A stretch of DNA of 22,842 nucleotides from a virus, in the IMG/VR virus record IMGVR_UViG_3300050821_001080, positions 1-22,842 of that record; one strand, 5' to 3'. The notes beneath the pieces were generated by a model, which saw only the letters and a program-made list of their open reading frames with translations, did not search any database and had not been told where the DNA came from. Position 1 is the stretch's first letter. Every line of letters begins with the position of its first letter. This document shows, piece after piece, positions 14,623-21,471 of this stretch. The position numbers and the translations under genes were made by a program.

Positions 14623-14758
14623 GGCCGGCTCCGACTGATTAGCAGTCCATTATTAGGCTGCGTAAATCAAAATCAGAACCGGCCTATCCTCTGCTTTGCA
14701 GCACTACTGTTCTCAATTGTTGCTTTCACAATCCCAGAACGACTAACAAAGCAGAGGA
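14623..14758 (-). ncRNA. multi-hairpin structured element in the operon
   Basis: A perfect 12-bp inverted repeat (14687-14698 with 14747-14758) encloses a second hairpin: GTTCT/AGAAC (14709-14713, 14736-14740) and ATTGT/ACAAT (14716-14720, 14728-14732). Next to it GGCCGG (14623-14628) pairs with CCGGCC (14679-14684) and encloses GACTG/CAGTC (14633-14637, 14643-14647). No coding frame, tRNA fold or U-run is present. It starts 6 nt after the 65-residue gene and ends just before the ribosome site of the next gene. It could be a small RNA, a processing site or a translational control element. Confidence 0.6.
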
Positions 14759-14764
14759 GTCTTG

Positions 14765-14962
14765 TTAATAAATATCATCTATTTTAGTTACTTTAACTGG
14801 TGGAGTATCAGGCTCTACTTTATATAGAATCATACATACATATCTAGATCTACCATCCTCTTTGACTTTTCTTATTGCTTCCCTAGTAGCCTCATCTTCA
14901 TATTCTAATAGAATGTGCCTTGCAGCATCTGGACTCATTGTTGTATAATATTTCTTCATCAT
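14765..14962 (-). CDS. small unknown protein, 65 residues
   Basis: The product starts MMKKYYTTMSPDAARHILLE. It has a helical, charged middle (DEATREAIRKVKEDGRSRYV) and an ending with strand character (CMILYKVEP, VKVTKIDDIY), suggesting a small alpha/beta protein. The ATG overlaps the stop of the exonuclease gene by 4 nt; a second ATG follows immediately. The gene is followed at once by the structured element. No family is recognised. Confidence 0.7.
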   Translation of the reverse strand: MMKKYYTTMSPDAARHILLEYEDEATREAIRKVKEDGRSRYVCMILYKVEPDTPPVKVTKIDDIY

Positions 14963-15876
14963 TCAACTCCTGTCATTTTCGCAGTGACATCCCATTCAGC
15001 TATTGTCACATAGTTATCTTCTAGCTTTCTATCCTTGGAGTCTTGCCCGCTGCTATCGCAAATCTCAAAATATTCACAGAGACGGTTAAACTTGTAGCAA
15101 CTAGTGGGTTTCTCAACCCAGTCTCCAGTTGCCACGCATGTTAAATATTCATTCAAGATCATCTTAGTAAGATTAGACTTCCAATCTACAATATAGATTG
15201 GATCATATGATAATGGTAGACGTTTAAATTTCTCTTCAGCCGTTTTAGGCTTCTTCACGTCTGGATCTTGCAATCCTATTCTATTAACTAGCAGATAATT
15301 GCTATCAACAGCAGAACAATAGTTGATGAATTGATTACTCTTCCTTAATACCATCGAATCTCTGGAATATGTCTTATGGTCAATAGGAAGCCGTTCGTAG
15401 GATGCCGATTGTCCAATTCCATGATAGTTTACGAGTAAGTCTATCTTTCCAGAGATGATGATTCTAACGCTGTCGTCTTCAAACAGATTGTATGCGAATG
15501 GGGTCTCAACGGCTAAGACTTCTAAACAGTTTTCATCATCAGCTCTCCAGTAATCACAATGTTCTTCAATCGCTGTTAAGACACGATTTACATCATCAGA
15601 TTCTAGGCTATTTTCTTCGGGGTTTGCAGCCATTTCTCGAATCTTCATCAGGCAAGCTTCTATTCTCTCATTGTAAGGTTGCTGCTCTTTGAGCATTGTG
15701 TAATAAACAGCTAGTCCTTCATGAGCTATAGAACCCTTTTCTAATGCTTCTGCTTTACGATACATTACAGGCAATGACTTATTATGGTTATGCCTAAAGT
15801 TGTATCTAGCTGGACAAGTTTCAAATAAGTCTATTTTGCTCGCATCCAAGATAATATTTGCTTTATTTTCAGTCAT
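14959..15876 (-). CDS. PD-(D/E)XK nuclease, Cas4/RecB-like exonuclease with probable Fe-S cluster
   Basis: The 305-residue product shows the RecB/Cas4-type order. DASKIDLFETCPARYNFRH (11-29) holds Cys21, GSIAHEGL (48-55) holds His52, ISGKIDLL (141-148) holds the metal-binding Asp146, and IDHKTY (165-170) holds Asp166 and Lys168. NQFINYC follows, with Gln182 and Tyr186. Three cysteines near the C-terminus (260, 267, 273) plus Cys21 match the four ligands of the 4Fe-4S cluster in this family. Such enzymes process DNA ends for recombination. The start at 15876 overlaps the end of the upstream gene by 8 nt. With the RecA-like ATPase it probably forms a recombination pair. Confidence 0.85.
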   Translation of the reverse strand: MTENKANIILDASKIDLFETCPARYNFRHNHNKSLPVMYRKAEALEKGSIAHEGLAVYYTMLKEQQPYNERIEACLMKIREMAANPEENSLESDDVNRVLTAIEEHCDYWRADDENCLEVLAVETPFAYNLFEDDSVRIIISGKIDLLVNYHGIGQSASYERLPIDHKTYSRDSMVLRKSNQFINYCSAVDSNYLLVNRIGLQDPDVKKPKTAEEKFKRLPLSYDPIYIVDWKSNLTKMILNEYLTCVATGDWVEKPTSCYKFNRLCEYFEICDSSGQDSKDRKLEDNYVTIAEWDVTAKMTGVE

Positions 15877-16207
15877 GTCCCATCACCAAATCCACTTCTA
15901 TTATCTCCAAATCTAATGCCGTTCGTCCATCTGGTTTAATATCAATATCATCTTCCCATTCTCCGGTATAAGAATTTGTACTAGAGATATGTCTAGCATT
16001 AGGATTAGCAGCCCACATTGATATGCACCTTGCGGCTTTTCGTCTAGTAGATATTAGTCTTGGAACATCTATAGCTTTCTTAAATTCGTGCTCTGGAACG
16101 TTGGGATTCCAATGAGAATAGCCTCTGTCTCTCTTAGCTTGTGGCATTAATTCTCCCGTAGCCTTATGTCTTATACAGTAATATCTAGCTGATGGATAAT
16201 CAGTCAT
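15869..16207 (-). CDS. conserved phage protein of unknown function, 112 residues
   Basis: The product starts MTDYPSARYYCIRHKATGEL and continues with MPQAKRDRGYSHWNP, RKAARCISMWAANPNARH and DLEIIEVDLVMG. I recall this order from small proteins in other phages but know of no function. The Trp/Arg-rich middle suggests nucleic-acid or substrate binding. Its ATG overlaps the preceding stop by 4 nt, and its end overlaps the exonuclease start by 8 nt, so it is probably coupled to the nuclease. Confidence 0.78.
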   Translation of the reverse strand: MTDYPSARYYCIRHKATGELMPQAKRDRGYSHWNPNVPEHEFKKAIDVPRLISTRRKAARCISMWAANPNARHISSTNSYTGEWEDDIDIKPDGRTALDLEIIEVDLVMGHD

Positions 16208-16476
16208 TTTCTAAGCTCATTAATGTTATGATAAACCACGAATCCCCTAGCACCAATGATACTCCAACCAATCAGCTTCGCTGCTTTTGGATGATTCTTG
16301 CCAAGTTTATTCAGCATGATGCTTGTAGAGAATGATTCAGCACCGACAAAGCCGTCAACAATGAATGGATTCTGTGATGGAATTATCACTTCTGTTCCAT
16401 TATGTTTCAATGCGTAATGGGTTGTCGTTGCGTCGGCTCCGAAAGTTAGATTTAGCACTATTAACATTATTTTCAT
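16204..16476 (-). CDS. small probable membrane protein, 90 residues
   Basis: The N-terminus MKIMLIVLNLTFGADATTTH is a hydrophobic segment that could be a signal or anchor helix. A second hydrophobic stretch lies near residues 67-80 (KLIGWSIIGARGFVVYH). The middle (VIIPSQNPFIVDGF) resembles small bacterial and phage membrane proteins of the DUF5658 kind, although this is only a likeness. The ATG overlaps the upstream stop by 4 nt. A role in the host envelope is inference. Confidence 0.65.
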   Translation of the reverse strand: MKIMLIVLNLTFGADATTTHYALKHNGTEVIIPSQNPFIVDGFVGAESFSTSIMLNKLGKNHPKAAKLIGWSIIGARGFVVYHNINELRK

Positions 16477-16655
16477 AAAGCGATATAACCTGTTCCTTTT
16501 TCTCTAAGAACTATTCCATGTTCATCTGTTATTGTTACATTAGACACATAATATTTCGGTTGTAAATCAACCTCTCCATAATCATCGTCATAACGGACGA
16601 TTTCAATGTCATCACCGAAAGGCTCAAGAAACTTAATCAGTTCAGCTTTTGTCAT
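16473..16655 (-). CDS. small acidic protein, 60 residues
   Basis: The product starts MTKAELIKFLEPFGDDIEIV and is acidic and beta-rich (RYDDDYGEVDLQPKYYVSNV). This suggests a small fold with a DxDDxE patch that might bind metal. An in-frame ATG six bases upstream (16661) is possible, but the ATG at 16655 has GAGA at better spacing. The 5' end overlaps the previous gene by 14 nt and the 3' end overlaps the next by 4 nt. No firm function can be given. Confidence 0.7.
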   Translation of the reverse strand: MTKAELIKFLEPFGDDIEIVRYDDDYGEVDLQPKYYVSNVTITDEHGIVLREKGTGYIAL

Positions 16656-16800
16656 GATCATTCTCTGTTTCTTCTACTTCTATTAATTTAATCTCTTTGG
16701 GATAGAACTGATCTTCTAAAGCATCCCTTATAGCTAGCTCAAAGTCCTCTTTCTTCTCATAGTAAGTATGAAAATAAATTGTTACCTTAAAGTTTTTCAC
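16642..16800 (-). CDS. small protein, 52 residues, GTG start
   Basis: The frame starts with GTG at 16798-16800, overlapping the stop of the 47-residue gene as GTGA, the same junction as that before the DUF3987-like gene. The product MKNFKVTIYFHTYYEKKEDF has a beta strand followed by a helix and a Glu-rich tail. It resembles small beta-alpha proteins seen in phage operons, but no family is recognised. The overlapping start and the open frame support translation. Confidence 0.6.
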   Translation of the reverse strand: MKNFKVTIYFHTYYEKKEDFELAIRDALEDQFYPKEIKLIEVEETENDHDKS

Positions 16801-16940
16801 TTCATCTCCAATAGCTTTTCTCTCAGCTCAGCTAACTGTTGTTTCATCTTCAATAAAATAGCTTCAACTTCATCGAATCGAACATATCTTCCGTCTGTTG
16901 ATTCCATCATACAGTAGTGATGAGGTTCATAGCGTTTCAT
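16797..16940 (-). CDS. small conserved-looking protein, 47 residues
   Basis: The product begins MKRYEPHHYCMMESTDGRYV, then a charged helix that continues to LLEMK. I recall the N-terminal pattern of basic, aromatic and His residues from small phage proteins. Its ATG overlaps the TAA of the upstream membrane peptide by one base (TAATG), and its stop overlaps the GTG of the next gene. Function is unknown; the helix may mediate dimerisation. Confidence 0.65.
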   Translation of the reverse strand: MKRYEPHHYCMMESTDGRYVRFDEVEAILLKMKQQLAELREKLLEMK

Positions 16941-17047
16941 TATTCTTCTCCTTCATTAAGAACTTCAAATATTACGTATATCATGAAGAGCATAACTCCC
17001 ATCATGAATGATGCCGTTATGGCTCCGATAATATCACCTAAAGTCAT
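16940..17047 (-). CDS. single-pass membrane peptide, 35 residues
   Basis: The product MTLGDIIGAITASFMMGVML continues with FMIYVIFEVL and ends NEGEE, giving one membrane helix and an acidic tail. The ATG at 17047 has AGGAGA 5 nt upstream, an excellent ribosome site. The small size and one helix suggest a membrane-active or regulatory peptide; a holin-like role is possible but unsupported. Confidence 0.65.
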   Translation of the reverse strand: MTLGDIIGAITASFMMGVMLFMIYVIFEVLNEGEE

Positions 17048-17056
17048 TATGTTCTC

Positions 17057-17272
17057 CTAAAAGCAAGTATCACAGGTGCAATGCGGCCGTTGTCCAGATT
17101 CACATCTATTAGATGGTTTATGTCTTGGAGCATGAATAGAAGTAAACATTACTCCTAACTTCAATTTCGGATAAAAGTATGCTTGACATGACAAGCAATC
17201 CTTTTTAAGATGTCCTTCTAACTCTAAATCTGAGATGTAATCCTCTACATTTTCATAAATATCATTTCTCAT
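17057..17272 (-). CDS. zinc-binding protein with C-terminal CTCDTC, 71 residues
   Basis: The product has CLSC near residues 26-29 and ends SNRCESGQRPHCTCDTCF, with five further cysteines and a histidine, probably one or two zinc sites. I have seen the RCESG...HCTCDTCF ending in other phage proteins (recollection). The ATG at 17272 lies directly next to the stop of the SNF2 gene. Its stop overlaps the ribosome site of the following membrane peptide. Role is unknown. Confidence 0.75.
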   Translation of the reverse strand: MRNDIYENVEDYISDLELEGHLKKDCLSCQAYFYPKLKLGVMFTSIHAPRHKPSNRCESGQRPHCTCDTCF

Positions 17273-18847
17273 TTAAAGACTCCAAGCCTTTCGGCCTCTA
17301 GAGACAAGCATATCTGCCAATTCTTTCATTAAACTCTGCTCATTCCAGGCAATGTCTTCATTATCCACAGCGGCTGCAATACGAGCACGTTTAATCTCAC
17401 CTATTTCAGTTAGCATATCATCTATTGTTCCAGATGCAATCATGTATACGATAGATACTGGATTCAGCTGACCAAATCTATGGAATCTATCCTCTGCTTG
17501 CTCTTCTTTTTTAGGTGTCCATTGACGTTCTAGAATAATTGCATCCGAACAGAACTGAAGATTTAATCCCTCAGTGAACATACACAACATTACTCTACGA
17601 GTAGGATCTTCCCTAAACTTTTTAACAACTTCAGTTCTATCATCACCGTTGAGTGAAGAGTTGAGAACTAAAACCTTATTGAAATCACCCTCAGCACACC
17701 ATTGATTCAATCTCTGCTCTAACATACTCATTACATCATTATGATGAACAAAGATTGTCATCTTCCTGTCTGTAGAGAGAAGGAACTCTGTAGTGAAGTC
17801 TACACACTCAGCTATTTTAGATATGCCTGTAATATGTCTCATTCTGCTCATGATAGCAATCGCTGAACCATTCATGCCGAATGCATTGCTATCACCTGTT
17901 AGAGCATCTTCTAACTCTTTTAGAAGGCCGTCGTAAACCTTATTTAGCTTTCTATCCAACTCTACATGATGAAACTTTCTTTCTTTTATCGGCAAGTCAG
18001 GTAATACATCTGCTTTAGTTCTACGAATGATAATATCCTTTGTTTCTGCGTGGAATCTTTCTCTATCTTTCAATCCACCAATCTTCTGTCCCCAACCGTT
18101 GCTGTATGTGTCTGCGTATGTGTCAATATATCTCTGATAGTGTGGAAATCTAGTAGGTGCTACAAGATTCAATACTGTAAAGAACTCTCCAACATGATTG
18201 TAAATTGGACTACCTGACATTGGCAATACATGCTCTGTCTTCCTGGCAATGCGCTGAACCGCTTTCGCGCGGTCGGATAAGTGATTCTTAATTCTCTGAC
18301 ATTCATCTATTATTACCGTCTTCACTGCGTTCGCCGGTAGTAGTCTAAAAAGATCTTCATTTTTAAGCATATCGTATGTCACAACGTAAATCTTAAATCC
18401 AGGCATTGCTAGTTCTTTACCTGATTGAATGACCTGAACTAGAAATTCCTTTCCGACTCCGCAGATACGATGAATCTCGAACATCCACTGTAATTTCACG
18501 GTGCTTGGACATACGATAACGGCTGGCAATAGTTCTTCTTGATGTAGACGGAGCAAACTCAGACATTCAATTGTCTTACCAAGACCTTGCTCGTCTGCAA
18601 TGATGCATCGAACGTTGCTTTCTTCCGCGAAGCGGATTGCATCAATCTGATATGGTCTAGGCTTACAACCATCTGAGAATACAATAGAGTCATATGTCGA
18701 TGTCGAAACTGCTATGTTCTCCGAATAGATTGAATGTCCACAAGCTAGTTTGATTACTAGAGACTTTCCGATTTTAAGTCTAGAATTCTCAACTGCTATT
18801 TTGTTGCAGACTGGACAAGTTTGACGGATTATTGATGTTAGAGCCAT
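17273..18847 (-). CDS. SNF2-family DNA helicase/translocase
   Basis: The 524-residue product starts with a small zinc motif (CPVC at 11-14, then ACGHS near 35-39). It then shows the ordered helicase motifs: RPYQIDAI (64-71, Q-like), IADEQGLGKT (83-92, motif I), VIIDECQRIKN (178-188, motif II DECQ), LPMSGSPIYN (208-217, motif III), FTEGLNLQFC (424-433, motif V) and QAEDRFHRFGQ (450-460, motif VI). All are intact, so an active ATP-dependent DNA translocase is expected. Phage SNF2 proteins are thought to aid replication, recombination or displacement of host proteins. The start lies 8 bp from the preceding gene. This is a firm family assignment; target DNA is unknown. Confidence 0.93.
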   Translation of the reverse strand: MALTSIIRQTCPVCNKIAVENSRLKIGKSLVIKLACGHSIYSENIAVSTSTYDSIVFSDGCKPRPYQIDAIRFAEESNVRCIIADEQGLGKTIECLSLLRLHQEELLPAVIVCPSTVKLQWMFEIHRICGVGKEFLVQVIQSGKELAMPGFKIYVVTYDMLKNEDLFRLLPANAVKTVIIDECQRIKNHLSDRAKAVQRIARKTEHVLPMSGSPIYNHVGEFFTVLNLVAPTRFPHYQRYIDTYADTYSNGWGQKIGGLKDRERFHAETKDIIIRRTKADVLPDLPIKERKFHHVELDRKLNKVYDGLLKELEDALTGDSNAFGMNGSAIAIMSRMRHITGISKIAECVDFTTEFLLSTDRKMTIFVHHNDVMSMLEQRLNQWCAEGDFNKVLVLNSSLNGDDRTEVVKKFREDPTRRVMLCMFTEGLNLQFCSDAIILERQWTPKKEEQAEDRFHRFGQLNPVSIVYMIASGTIDDMLTEIGEIKRARIAAAVDNEDIAWNEQSLMKELADMLVSRGRKAWSL

Positions 18848-18855
18848 ATTATTTT

Positions 18856-19518
18856 CTATTTAGCAAAAGGATTAAACATCTTTCCTGACGTATTGCTATC
18901 AATCTTCTTTTCGGCCGTTTTAAGGTCGGCAACGGCCGTTTCGACAATAGCAGCCTTTTCAGGATTCTTTACGGCTAATATCGTTCCGGCTCCCATTAGT
19001 CTCTGCGCTTCGCGCACAGCATCATTATGAGCCATTCCAGACTTCTTAAACATTTCTTCTAAGCCTGCTTGAATCTTCTCTTGCTTCGTCAACCGTTTTT
19101 GACGTTCTTTAATAGTGTTAATAGCATCCGTAGTTGATTGGTCTGTATTTAATGAACGTTCAAATCCTGTCGTGCGACGTTTTTCTTTCTTTTCGTCTTC
19201 GTCTATCTTGTCTACAGCAGCAACGTGCACTCTAGCTTCATATGCAATCTTCTGCATCTCTTCTCTGTATGCACGTCTAGTTAATGCATCCATTCCTGCT
19301 ACTATCTTTACAGCGCCTGTAAATAGCTCTTTGAATAATTCTTCTTGTGGTGTCATCTCTGCCTCACTTCGTTCGGCATGACATATATGATGTATGCATA
19401 CCTCTCTGATGTAATACTTATCTGGGTTATAGACCTTAATCTTATCTGACTGAAAACAGTATTCACAATAGCCGTTGTAATCTCCTAGTTCGTTGCGGCA
19501 TCTAGGACATGTCCACAA
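18856..19518 (-). CDS. zinc-ribbon plus helical protein joined through a REP-like element
   Basis: The 220-residue product begins MWTCPRCRNELGDYNGYCEY with CxxC pairs at 4-7 and 18-21 (a zinc ribbon). Next is CIHHICHAERSEAE (41-54), and from M55 comes an unrelated charged helical protein (KELFTGAVKIVAGMDALTRR, then KERQKRLTKQEKIQAGLEEM). Residues 46-54 are the signature of the CHAERSE-type repeat, encoded by the element at 19351-19383. I infer that an inserted repeat fused a short zinc-ribbon gene to a second gene. The ATG at 19356 could also be used on its own, with GTGAGG upstream supplied by the repeat. Function is unknown. Confidence 0.75.
   Translation of the reverse strand: MWTCPRCRNELGDYNGYCEYCFQSDKIKVYNPDKYYIREVCIHHICHAERSEAEMTPQEELFKELFTGAVKIVAGMDALTRRAYREEMQKIAYEARVHVAAVDKIDEDEKKEKRRTTGFERSLNTDQSTTDAINTIKERQKRLTKQEKIQAGLEEMFKKSGMAHNDAVREAQRLMGAGTILAVKNPEKAAIVETAVADLKTAEKKIDSNTSGKMFNPFAK
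19351..19383 (-). repeat. REP-like CHAERSE-type element with 6-bp terminal inverted repeats
   Basis: The 33-bp segment begins TGTCAT and ends ATGACA in the coding direction, with an inner GCC/GGC pair around GAACGAAGTGA. It has the form of the short repeats that give peptides such as CHAERSEA when translated, scattered in many bacterial genomes and often linked to REP-associated transposases (family knowledge). It is in frame inside the gene at 18856-19518. I find no second copy in this window. Confidence 0.65.
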
Positions 19519-19521
19519 CGA

Positions 19522-19803
19522 TTACTCTGACTCTTTATTAAGCGGAATCTGCTTTACTGTTCTAGTGTCTCTTAATAGGTTAGCCAATTTGAATACGAGA
19601 CTTGCTGGAATTTCTACTTCATCATATTCAATCTCACCAACTTCATTCTTCTCACCAGCGGAAGTGATGAGAATCTTACCATTCTCTTGAATCTTGGCAT
19701 GAATACCAAAATGTTCGATTGTTAACGGCTGATGAACATATACAACTCTAACAGTATTACCATGTTCATCTGTCATTGTTGGTCTGTTTCTGAATTGATT
19801 CAT
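19522..19803 (-). CDS. small phage protein, 93 residues
   Basis: The product starts MNQFRNRPTMTDEHGNTVRV and continues with beta-rich sequence (KILITSAGEKNEVGEIEYDE), ending with a helix LVFKLANLLRDTR. It may be a small beta protein; no family is recognised. A frame extends upstream to a TTG at 19863, but that region overlaps the end of the preceding gene. The ATG at 19803 with AAAGGAG 11 nt upstream is preferred. Confidence 0.7.
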   Translation of the reverse strand: MNQFRNRPTMTDEHGNTVRVVYVHQPLTIEHFGIHAKIQENGKILITSAGEKNEVGEIEYDEVEIPASLVFKLANLLRDTRTVKQIPLNKESE

Positions 19804-19834
19804 CGGCTTCGCCGCTCCTTTGATATGCTGACTG

Positions 19835-20008
19835 TTAGTCTTCAATTGTTTCAGTATTGACAAGCTTGAAGTCTACATCTGAAAAGTCGCATTTAGTGTT
19901 TAACAGATGATGCATATGCTTAATTGCATCTGTCCTAACAATTTCAGGGTCTTCACCTTCTAATATCTGAGTGTCGGCATATACTGTAAACGTGTATCTT
20001 ACTTTCAT
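19835..20008 (-). CDS. small beta-alpha protein, 57 residues
   Basis: The product starts MKVRYTFTVYADTQILEGED and contains a helix EIVRTDAIKHMHHLL, then CDFSDVDFKLVNTETIED. The strand-helix-strand order is typical of small ferredoxin-like folds, like the similar small gene at 16642-16800, which could be a distant paralogue. Its ATG follows the upstream TAA directly (TAAATG). Function is unknown. Confidence 0.65.
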   Translation of the reverse strand: MKVRYTFTVYADTQILEGEDPEIVRTDAIKHMHHLLNTKCDFSDVDFKLVNTETIED

Positions 20009-20335
20009 TTAGATTTTCACTTTCTCACCAAAAAACTTGGCGTTTGCTGAATTTACCATGTTAATAAAGTCTATTGCAGACTTCCCTGTTAGCTTCCAGC
20101 AATAGATTAGATGCTCATCTGGATGAGGATTATAGTCTTTATCCATATAAGGACCATAAATCTGTCCACCAAATTGTTCAACAAACCAGTCTAATGAGTC
20201 TTTATATGGATGCTCAAAAGTTATGCTCTCATTACCTTCTGTTAGAACTACTTGGCAATGGTCATTGCCTTTCTTAGCAGCATAGAATCCGGCTGCTCGT
20301 GCTTCCTTATGCTCATTCCAATACTTATTCACCAC
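20009..20335 (-). CDS. degenerate LAGLIDADG-like endonuclease-type protein
   Basis: The product has 108 residues. The sequence HKEARAAGFYAAKKG, then DWFVEQFGGQIYGPYMD, then IYCWKLTGKSAIDFINMV follows the layout of single LAGLIDADG domains, but the catalytic acid at the end of the first helix is not visible (AAKKG in place of D-G-E-G). It may therefore be a DNA-binding or inactive relative. The start chosen is GTG at 20335, because AGGAG lies 6 nt upstream and the codon overlaps the previous stop by one base (TAGTG). A longer frame from an ATG at 20353 lies inside the previous gene. The assignment is from recalled pattern only. Confidence 0.55.
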   Translation of the reverse strand: MVNKYWNEHKEARAAGFYAAKKGNDHCQVVLTEGNESITFEHPYKDSLDWFVEQFGGQIYGPYMDKDYNPHPDEHLIYCWKLTGKSAIDFINMVNSANAKFFGEKVKI

Positions 20336-20700
20336 TATTCTCTCCTGTAGCATCTAGTTGACGGCTTCTGCTCTTCTAGTGACTGTTTATCTGAGCATAC
20401 GAAGTAGTGAAAGTGGTTAACGGCGTATCTGATAGAGTAATACCACGCTGGAGCATGATTGAATGATATTACTCTATCACATATGCAGCACCTAATTTCA
20501 TTCCAATCAAAACCTACTAGAACTTTAGGCTTTGCTAGAATTAAAGAGAATTTCTTAACGGTGCTAGGATAAAGACGTAATTGGCCAGATGCTACACTAG
20601 TAATCTGGTCTCTCTTTCCGATGACTTGACCTTTCCTAGTCTCAGCCTTTAATGATTCTTGAAGGATTGATTCTAGTTCTGCTTTTTGCTGTTCTATCAT
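20335..20700 (-). CDS. unknown protein with cysteine/histidine cluster, 121 residues
   Basis: The N-terminal half is helical and charged (IEQQKAELESILQESLKAE). The C-terminal half has CCICDRVISFNHAP, then NHFHYFVCSDKQ, so two cysteine groups and histidines could bind one zinc ion. The Arg/Lys-rich middle (GKRDQITSVASGQLRLYP) might contact nucleic acid. The ATG overlaps the stop of the upstream gene by 4 nt. No family is recognised. Confidence 0.7.
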   Translation of the reverse strand: MIEQQKAELESILQESLKAETRKGQVIGKRDQITSVASGQLRLYPSTVKKFSLILAKPKVLVGFDWNEIRCCICDRVISFNHAPAWYYSIRYAVNHFHYFVCSDKQSLEEQKPSTRCYRRE

Positions 20701-20957
20701 CTCTTCATCCAGGTTGGTTTAATAGAATTGTTTTTATTCTGTTCTCTAGCTGCTTTTCTATCATATCCGAATAGAGCAGCTACGCTATCGCGTGTTTTAC
20801 GATTTTCTTTATTTCTATTATTTTGGTCTCTTTTATTACTTCTACATTTATTACACCACTTCTGTCCTTCCTCTTCTGCTGTTAACACTCTCTGACATTT
20901 CTCATTCTTACATCTACCTCGCATTGGATTGAATGGCGGTGGAGTGTTAAGGATCAT
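20697..20957 (-). CDS. basic zinc-binding protein, 86 residues, first gene of the long operon
   Basis: The product starts MILNTPPPFNPMRGRCKNEK and has CKNEKC and CNKC (residues 16-21 and 35-38), a compact four-cysteine zinc site. A very basic Asn/Lys/Arg-rich stretch (KRDQNNRNKENRKTR) and a short helix follow. The basic tail suggests DNA or RNA binding. It is the first gene downstream of the control region, so it could be an early regulator; that is inference. GGA lies some way upstream, so the ribosome site is weak. Confidence 0.7.
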   Translation of the reverse strand: MILNTPPPFNPMRGRCKNEKCQRVLTAEEEGQKWCNKCRSNKRDQNNRNKENRKTRDSVAALFGYDRKAAREQNKNNSIKPTWMKR

Positions 20958-21018
20958 TTTCTAATCCATTCCTTACTTGAATTGAAAACAAGACAATTCA
21001 CGATAGTCGATGACGGTC

Positions 21019-21048
21019 GGCCGCAGTCGGCGCCGGTGCGATGCGGCC
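21019..21048. other. GC-rich hairpin in the presumed operon leader
   Basis: GGCCGCA (21019-21025) pairs perfectly with TGCGGCC (21042-21048) around a 16-nt loop that contains its own palindrome GGCGCC. It would lie in the transcript leader if the promoter at 21122-21148 is used, 61 bp upstream of the first start codon. Confidence 0.5.
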
Positions 21049-21121
21049 TGACGGCCGTAAGCTGCTGACTCGTAAGGCTTTAGGCCGCGAAGCTGGTCTG
21101 CTCTCGTCATGTCTAGGTGAG

Positions 21122-21148
21122 AGTATCACGTTTAGTTTCGCCTGTCAA
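21122..21148 (-). promoter_or_regulatory. sigma-70-type promoter candidate for the leftward operon
   Basis: Read on the minus strand, TTGACA (21143-21148) is a perfect -35 box, and GATACT (21122-21127) is a 4/6 -10 box at a spacing of 15, shorter than ideal. It points at the gene starting at 20957, with a leader of about 150 nt that covers the G+C-rich hairpin segment. Confidence 0.35.
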
Positions 21149-21218
21149 CACCTATTTTTTACGTTTTCCGAAATTACGATTTTCGTAAATCTTCTATTCT
21201 TTTTCTTTATAAATATAT

Positions 21219-21236
21219 ATATATAATATTATATAT
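21219..21236. repeat. 18-bp perfect AT palindrome in an AT tract
   Basis: The 18 bases centred on AATATT are a perfect palindrome inside a run of about 40 A/T bases. Such a sequence melts or extrudes easily and could serve as an unwinding element. Confidence 0.7.
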
Positions 21237-21471
21237 CTATATATATAAAGGATAAATAGGAGAGAAAACGAGCGGTCGGACGGGAAAGGGTCGAAACTAA
21301 ATCTGACCCTCTCAGACGCGAAACGCGGCGCAATTCGCTAAGTGCCTGCCTGCCTTGACGTTAGCTCTGGTTTGAGGCAACGGAAAATGAGCGTTTCAGA
21401 TTTTTTCGCGTTCGCCTGACGTTTTCTGGTGTGAACTGGCCTGTTTGAAAATTTCAGACTTAATGATTCTT

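Larger units (their letters stand above)
20958..21471. other. non-coding control region, possible replication origin
   Basis: No coding frame is convincing over 514 bp. The part at 21001-21110 is about 65% G+C, far above the rest of the genome, and holds a 7-bp stem. From about 21205 to 21250 lies an almost pure A/T tract. From 21251 to 21440 are several short inverted repeats, including TCTGA/TCAGA (21302-21316) and GAAACGC/GCGTTTC (21320-21326, 21391-21397). An origin and/or early control region is a reasonable inference from this mixture. Confidence 0.5.

Noticed and set aside
14687-14758. The 12-bp inverted repeat as a tRNA
   Set aside because: The length is near 70 nt, but no T-loop (TTCGA type), D arm or anticodon arm can be placed on either strand.
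21041-21226. Open + strand frame of 61 codons in the control region
   Set aside because: It runs through G+C-rich hairpin sequence and then a T-rich stretch giving a run of Phe; there is no ribosome site, and no other gene nearby is on this strand.
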